This document shows positions 12,896 through 16,395 of a stretch of 16,395 bases of DNA, piece after piece. Below the pieces are notes generated by a model. It was not told the origin of the DNA and searched no databases. It saw nothing but the letters and a program-made list of their open reading frames with translations. Every line of letters begins with the position of its first letter. The first letter of the stretch is position 1. A program made the position numbers and the translations under genes. Origin of the DNA: Thermococci archaeon (GTDB lineage Archaea; Hadarchaeota; B88-G9); NCBI GenBank assembly GCA_003660555.1, contig QMUK01000020.1, positions 1-16,395 on the forward strand. Reading direction: 5' to 3'.

Positions 12896-12908
12896 CACCT
12901 CCGAGGTG
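12896..12908. promoter_or_regulatory. Palindrome with back-to-back Shine-Dalgarno sequences
   Basis: CACCTC-C-GAGGTG is a perfect inverted repeat with one central base. On the + strand GAGGTG is 6 bases before the mre11 TTG at 12915. On the - strand GGAGGTG(G) lies before the DUF460 ATG at 12881. The two start codons are only 33 bases apart, so each gene's TATA box must lie inside the other gene. Confidence 0.6.
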
Positions 12909-12914
12909 TTGGGG

Positions 12915-14123
12915 TTGAAGATTGGAATCATATCCGACACACATCTTGGGTTCGGCTCAGGTCCCAGAGAGATGGACTGTTTCTCCCAAGCAGAGGAGGC
13001 TTTCTCCATAGGCATGAGTGAAGCAGACGTTATATTGTTTGCTGGGGATCTCTTCGACTCAGGGTATCCTAAACCTAAGAGTTGGTACGTCGCCATGGGG
13101 ATACTCTCAAAGAGGTTTTCCAAAGACGATTCTTGGGACGGAGAGTTCATTTCTAGAGACAGAGAATTGAGCGCAAATCATCTCAGGGGTATCCCAGTCG
13201 TGGCTATACATGGAAATCATGAGATTAGGAGGCCAATAAATCCAATAGAGGCCTTACACAAGTCTTCTCTCCTAATAAACCTCCATGGGGAGTCTGTAGT
13301 ACTTGAGGGGAGTGATGGGAAACTAACGATACATGGAATGGGATTTGTCCCAGATAAGTACGCAGCTAAAGCCCTCTCCTCCTGGTCCCCCTCTCCAGAG
13401 GAGGGATTTAACGTGCTGATGCTCCATCAATCAGTCCTAGGATATGTCTATCCAAACGAGAGACCTCTAGAAATTGGAGAAATACCAAAAGGGTTTGATC
13501 TATATGTTTTCGGACACATTCATACGCCTAACAGGGGAGAAATACACGGAAAACCTCTGCTTATTCCAGGTAGCACTGTGAGGACTCAATTGTCCAAATC
13601 CGACTTAAAGGAGAGGGGAATATTCCTATTCGATGTTGAAAAGGGGGTAGACTTCTTCGTAAAGCTTAGGAGACAGAGAACTCTAATTATAAAGGACTTC
13701 CACTTCAAGGACGCCACTGTCAGAGAAATCGAAAAAGAGGTCAGGGAGTTCCTAAATGAGTTTCCTTGGGAGAATTATGAGCTAGGACCCCTAATCAGAA
13801 TTAGAATTCTTGGAGAGCTGAAAGATGGAGAAAGAAAAAGCGATCTTGACCTAAAGGCAATATCAGAAGAGTTTAAGGGAAAAGGAATAATTAGTTTTTC
13901 TAATAGACTCACATCAAAGTTCATGAGGAGATTGGGGAGGATAAGGATGGCTAGAAGAGGATTTCTTAGTGTAAAGGAGTTGGCTCTCTCTATCATAGAG
14001 GAGGAGTTCGGGGAAATGCATTCGATTAGTCCAAGGGAGATTTTTCAAGTTTTGGAGTCTGACTTACCAGATGAAGATGTTTTAGAGAGGTTAAGGAGGT
14101 TATTACTTGATAACCGAAGTTAA
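12915..14123 (+). CDS. mre11: DNA double-strand break repair nuclease Mre11
   Basis: 402 residues from TTG 12915. Mre11 is a Mn-dependent 3'-5' exonuclease and endonuclease that works with Rad50 in end resection. The phosphoesterase ligands are all present: D8 and H10 in ISDTHLG, D45 in AGDLFDSG, N101 and H102 in HGNHE, H171 in LHQSVLG, and H201 and H203 in FGHIHTP. D8 and H10 have the same numbering as in the Pyrococcus enzyme. A capping domain and a C-terminal basic helical region (about 330-402, RLTSKFMRRLGRIRMARRG) follow, the latter probably binding Rad50. Between motifs II and III there are about 20 extra residues (near FSKDDSWDGEFISRDRELSA) compared with my memory of the Pyrococcus spacing. 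The stop overlaps the rad50 start by 17 bases. Confidence 0.95.
   Translation: MKIGIISDTHLGFGSGPREMDCFSQAEEAFSIGMSEADVILFAGDLFDSGYPKPKSWYVAMGILSKRFSKDDSWDGEFISRDRELSANHLRGIPVVAIHGNHEIRRPINPIEALHKSSLLINLHGESVVLEGSDGKLTIHGMGFVPDKYAAKALSSWSPSPEEGFNVLMLHQSVLGYVYPNERPLEIGEIPKGFDLYVFGHIHTPNRGEIHGKPLLIPGSTVRTQLSKSDLKERGIFLFDVEKGVDFFVKLRRQRTLIIKDFHFKDATVREIEKEVREFLNEFPWENYELGPLIRIRILGELKDGERKSDLDLKAISEEFKGKGIISFSNRLTSKFMRRLGRIRMARRGFLSVKELALSIIEEEFGEMHSISPREIFQVLESDLPDEDVLERLRRLLLDNRS
14095..14100 (+). promoter_or_regulatory. Shine-Dalgarno site for rad50 TTG 14107
   Basis: GGAGGT inside the mre11 end, 6 bases before TTG 14107. It fixes the rad50 start and implies coupled translation. Confidence 0.65.
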
Positions 14124-16395
14124 ACTGAGAAATTGGAAATCCCATTCCAACACTAGAATTGAATTCTCTCCTGGGACGAACTGCATAATAGGAATAATGG
14201 GCGCAGGTAAGAGTTCCATATTAGAGGCAATCACTTTCGCTTTTTTCTCAGAAACACCATCCACCAGAGAGAAGAAGATTAGGATAGACGACTTGATAAG
14301 AAGTAGACCGAACAGAGAGAGATGGGCTGAGGTTGAGGTCTCATTCATAGCACAAGATGGAAATGAATACAGAGTAAAAAGAAGGATAGAACTAGGGAGG
14401 GGAACTACACATTCAGAGCTCAGAGACAGAGACGGGAAGTTGCTAGCTGGACCTAGATCAAGAGAAGTTACCAGAGCGGTGGAAGAGCTCATAGGAGTCG
14501 GATTCGATGTATTCACCAGAGCTGTTTACAGTGAACAAAACAGGATAGATCAATTCCTCACTGTCTCTAGAGGGAGGAGAATTGAGAAAATAGACGAAAT
14601 GTTGGGGATAGACAAGCTAAAAGATATGAGAGAAAGGGGGAGAAAGATTCTGAGATTGATCTCGATTAAAGCTGAGGAGGTTCTGGACACAATTGAGTCC
14701 CTAGAGAAAAATAAACCAAAGGAGAAGTTAGATAGATTGAAGTCGGAACTCTCCAAGAAAGAAGAAGAAGTTAGAAGAGCATCAATGGAGCTAAAAGATT
14801 TAATAAAAAGAGAGAAAAAGTTAAAAGATGAGGTATCTAGACTGGAGGAGACAAAGCGGAAAATAGATCTAGCGAAACAAAGAATTGAATTTCTTTCGGA
14901 GCAAATCAAGTCTTGGAAGTCTGAGTTGGATGAAATTGGAGAGCCAATTGAGGACTCTAGAGAAGTTGCAGAAAGGAAGTTGGATGTGCTGATGAAAGAA
15001 AGAGAGGAGATAACTAAGATCTCAGATGAAATTACTAAACTGGAGATGGAGCGCAACAGAATGCTAGGAAAGATAGAAAGTCTAGAAAAAGAGATATCTG
15101 AGCTGAGAGACGAAATAGTAGACTTGCCAGACGAGAAAGTCGTCCTTGAACTATCAGAGAAGGTTTCTGAACTCGAGAAAGAAATAATAAAAGACGAATC
15201 AAACCTAGGTGATCTAATTGGGGAAATAGGTAGAAAGAAAGGCTTATTGGAGGAAATATTACGTGAAGTTTCCAAGATGGATCAAAGGATTAAAGAACTC
15301 GAAGAGAAAGTGAAGGATAGCATTTCCTTAGAGGAGGTTGAATCTGAACTCGATGACGCGAAGGAAAAGCTTAACCAAACCTTGGAGGAGATCTCATCTC
15401 TCAAGAGGATACTCCTATTGAAGAGAGAGGGAATGAATGTAATCATGGAGGGAGTATGCCCCGTCTGCGAGAGGAGACTCTCGGAAAGTGAGATATCATC
15501 CCTAATGAGCAAGACGTCCTCGGAATTAGAGAAACTATCCTTCGAGATCTCTTCATTAGAAAGAGAGAGAGAAAGATTGACATCAGTAATAAATGACTTA
15601 GAAGATAAAAAAAGAAGAGCAATCGAGACTGAGAACCTATTGAAAATTATGGAGGAATTAATTCATCAAAAGAAGAGAAAAGAAAGTGAGAGCTCCTCGT
15701 TGACTGAAGAGCTAGAATCTCTTTCAAGGAAAGAGAGATCATTGAAAGAACAGATATCTAGAAAAAAGGAGATATTGCAATCACTTAGAGAAAAATTGTC
15801 CGAAGTAGAGAGTAAATTAAAGAAAAAAGAAGAGTTAGCGAAGAGAATCTCTAAGAGAGAGACTATCTTATCCGAGTACAAATCTCTGGAGATGAGGATC
15901 TCCGAACTCAGAAACAAAATGACCAAAGATCCCAGAGAACTAGAAAAGGAGGTAGAGGCTCTCAAATTAACTGTTCGGGCACTAGATCTGAAGGAGAAAA
16001 TAATGCGAGCTAAAGAAGAGATTTCCTCAATCAGAAAGGAGTTGGAAGGAACAAAATTCGATGAATCTAACTTTAATCTGAAGAGAGAGCTGCTTTTATC
16101 TTTAGAACGAGAAATAGGGGAGAAGAACAACTTCTTAATAAGTTCAAGAGAAACGATGTCGGAAATGAAGAAAAATATCTCATCCTTGGAGGAAGAAGTA
16201 AACATATTGGAGAAAAAGAGAGCTGAACTTAACGAAATATTGGAAATAGAGCAGCTATTGAAGAGATTCATTCACGCTTTGGAAAGAGCACAGGTAAGAC
16301 TCAGAGAAGAATTCGTTGAGTCAGTAAACGATGTCATGGCTGAGATATGGCCCTTCTTGTATCCGTATGGAGATTACACTGGAATAAGGCTAGAA
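14107..16395 (+). CDS. rad50: DNA double-strand break repair ATPase Rad50 (3' end missing)
   Basis: 763 residues are present with no stop; the gene leaves the window. Rad50 is the SMC-like ATPase of the Mre11 complex, bridging DNA ends. The N-terminal ATPase lobe starts ITEVKLRNWKSHS and has Walker A GIMGAGKSS (29-37, K35). The usual NGAGKS is MGAGKS here, so the Asn before GAGKS is replaced by Met. The Q-loop is AVYSEQNRIDQF with Q144. Coiled coil of heptads runs from about 170 to 745. It is broken at GVCPVCERRL, where C451 and C454 form the CxxC zinc hook that dimerises two Rad50 molecules. The last residues (WPFLYPYGDYTGIRLE) start the C-terminal lobe; signature LSGGE, Walker B and D-loop should follow to the right. 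Start TTG has GGAGGT 6 bases upstream and overlaps mre11 by 17 bases. Confidence 0.95.
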   Translation, partial: MITEVKLRNWKSHSNTRIEFSPGTNCIIGIMGAGKSSILEAITFAFFSETPSTREKKIRIDDLIRSRPNRERWAEVEVSFIAQDGNEYRVKRRIELGRGTTHSELRDRDGKLLAGPRSREVTRAVEELIGVGFDVFTRAVYSEQNRIDQFLTVSRGRRIEKIDEMLGIDKLKDMRERGRKILRLISIKAEEVLDTIESLEKNKPKEKLDRLKSELSKKEEEVRRASMELKDLIKREKKLKDEVSRLEETKRKIDLAKQRIEFLSEQIKSWKSELDEIGEPIEDSREVAERKLDVLMKEREEITKISDEITKLEMERNRMLGKIESLEKEISELRDEIVDLPDEKVVLELSEKVSELEKEIIKDESNLGDLIGEIGRKKGLLEEILREVSKMDQRIKELEEKVKDSISLEEVESELDDAKEKLNQTLEEISSLKRILLLKREGMNVIMEGVCPVCERRLSESEISSLMSKTSSELEKLSFEISSLERERERLTSVINDLEDKKRRAIETENLLKIMEELIHQKKRKESESSSLTEELESLSRKERSLKEQISRKKEILQSLREKLSEVESKLKKKEELAKRISKRETILSEYKSLEMRISELRNKMTKDPRELEKEVEALKLTVRALDLKEKIMRAKEEISSIRKELEGTKFDESNFNLKRELLLSLEREIGEKNNFLISSRETMSEMKKNISSLEEEVNILEKKRAELNEILEIEQLLKRFIHALERAQVRLREEFVESVNDVMAEIWPFLYPYGDYTGIRLE

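Noticed and set aside
14550-16271. Several long - strand open frames rich in Ser, Phe and Leu opposite rad50
   Set aside because: They are the antisense of the Lys/Glu-rich coiled coil and have the low-complexity look expected of that.
1-16395. CRISPR array, tRNA, rRNA, insertion sequence or origin
   Set aside because: No regularly spaced identical repeats, no tRNA-like clover arms, no transposase motifs and no origin-type repeats were noticed on reading both strands.

Overview
The window looks like chromosomal DNA of a thermophilic archaeon. The evidence is a Taw1-type wybutosine enzyme, an mre11-rad50 operon, a DUF460-type RNase H-fold protein, an archaeal C/D box guide RNA, TATA-like boxes and GGAGGTG ribosome binding sites. 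Arginine is almost always AGA/AGG and coding strands are strongly purine-rich, as in hyperthermophiles. About half of the genes appear to start with TTG. The gene mix suggests the TACK group (Thermoproteota or Korarchaeota-like), but the exact lineage is an inference.

Positions 1-1100 are degraded DNA. The left edge holds the C-terminus of an MNT-type nucleotidyltransferase with a frameshift near its end. It is followed by the remains of a retropepsin-like aspartic protease whose DTG active-site glycine codon is now TGA. About 600 bases with no recognisable gene come next. At 1130-1184 there is a textbook C/D box sRNA with its own TATA-like box.

Positions 1201-5008 hold a four-CBS-domain protein in tandem with a calcineurin-type phosphoesterase (+). 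A convergent class V aminotransferase (-) follows, then a divergent SAM hydroxide adenosyltransferase family gene (+). Downstream in the same orientation, 5039-7081 encodes an exported 680-residue protein. It carries about twelve roughly 27-residue GND-Y repeats that probably form a beta-solenoid; no function is assigned.

Positions 7110-10832 are mainly RNA-modification genes. Taw1 (-) stands back to back with a tight + strand operon: a NOL1/NOP2/Sun-type RNA m5C methyltransferase, a separate small PUA-like protein coupled to it by a TTGA overlap, a DHH/DHHA1 phosphoesterase, and an orphan gamma subunit of a 2-oxoacid:ferredoxin oxidoreductase.

Positions 10887-16395 carry DNA-repair-type genes. 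A DUF460 RNase H-like/coiled-coil protein (-) is divergent from mre11-rad50 (+). The two sides are separated by only 33 bases, in which a 13-base palindrome contains a Shine-Dalgarno sequence for each direction. rad50 runs off the right edge after the zinc hook and before the signature and Walker B motifs.

The best candidates for something undescribed are the secreted repeat protein, the C/D sRNA whose D guide contains a perfect Shine-Dalgarno sequence, and the DUF460/Mre11/Rad50 arrangement.
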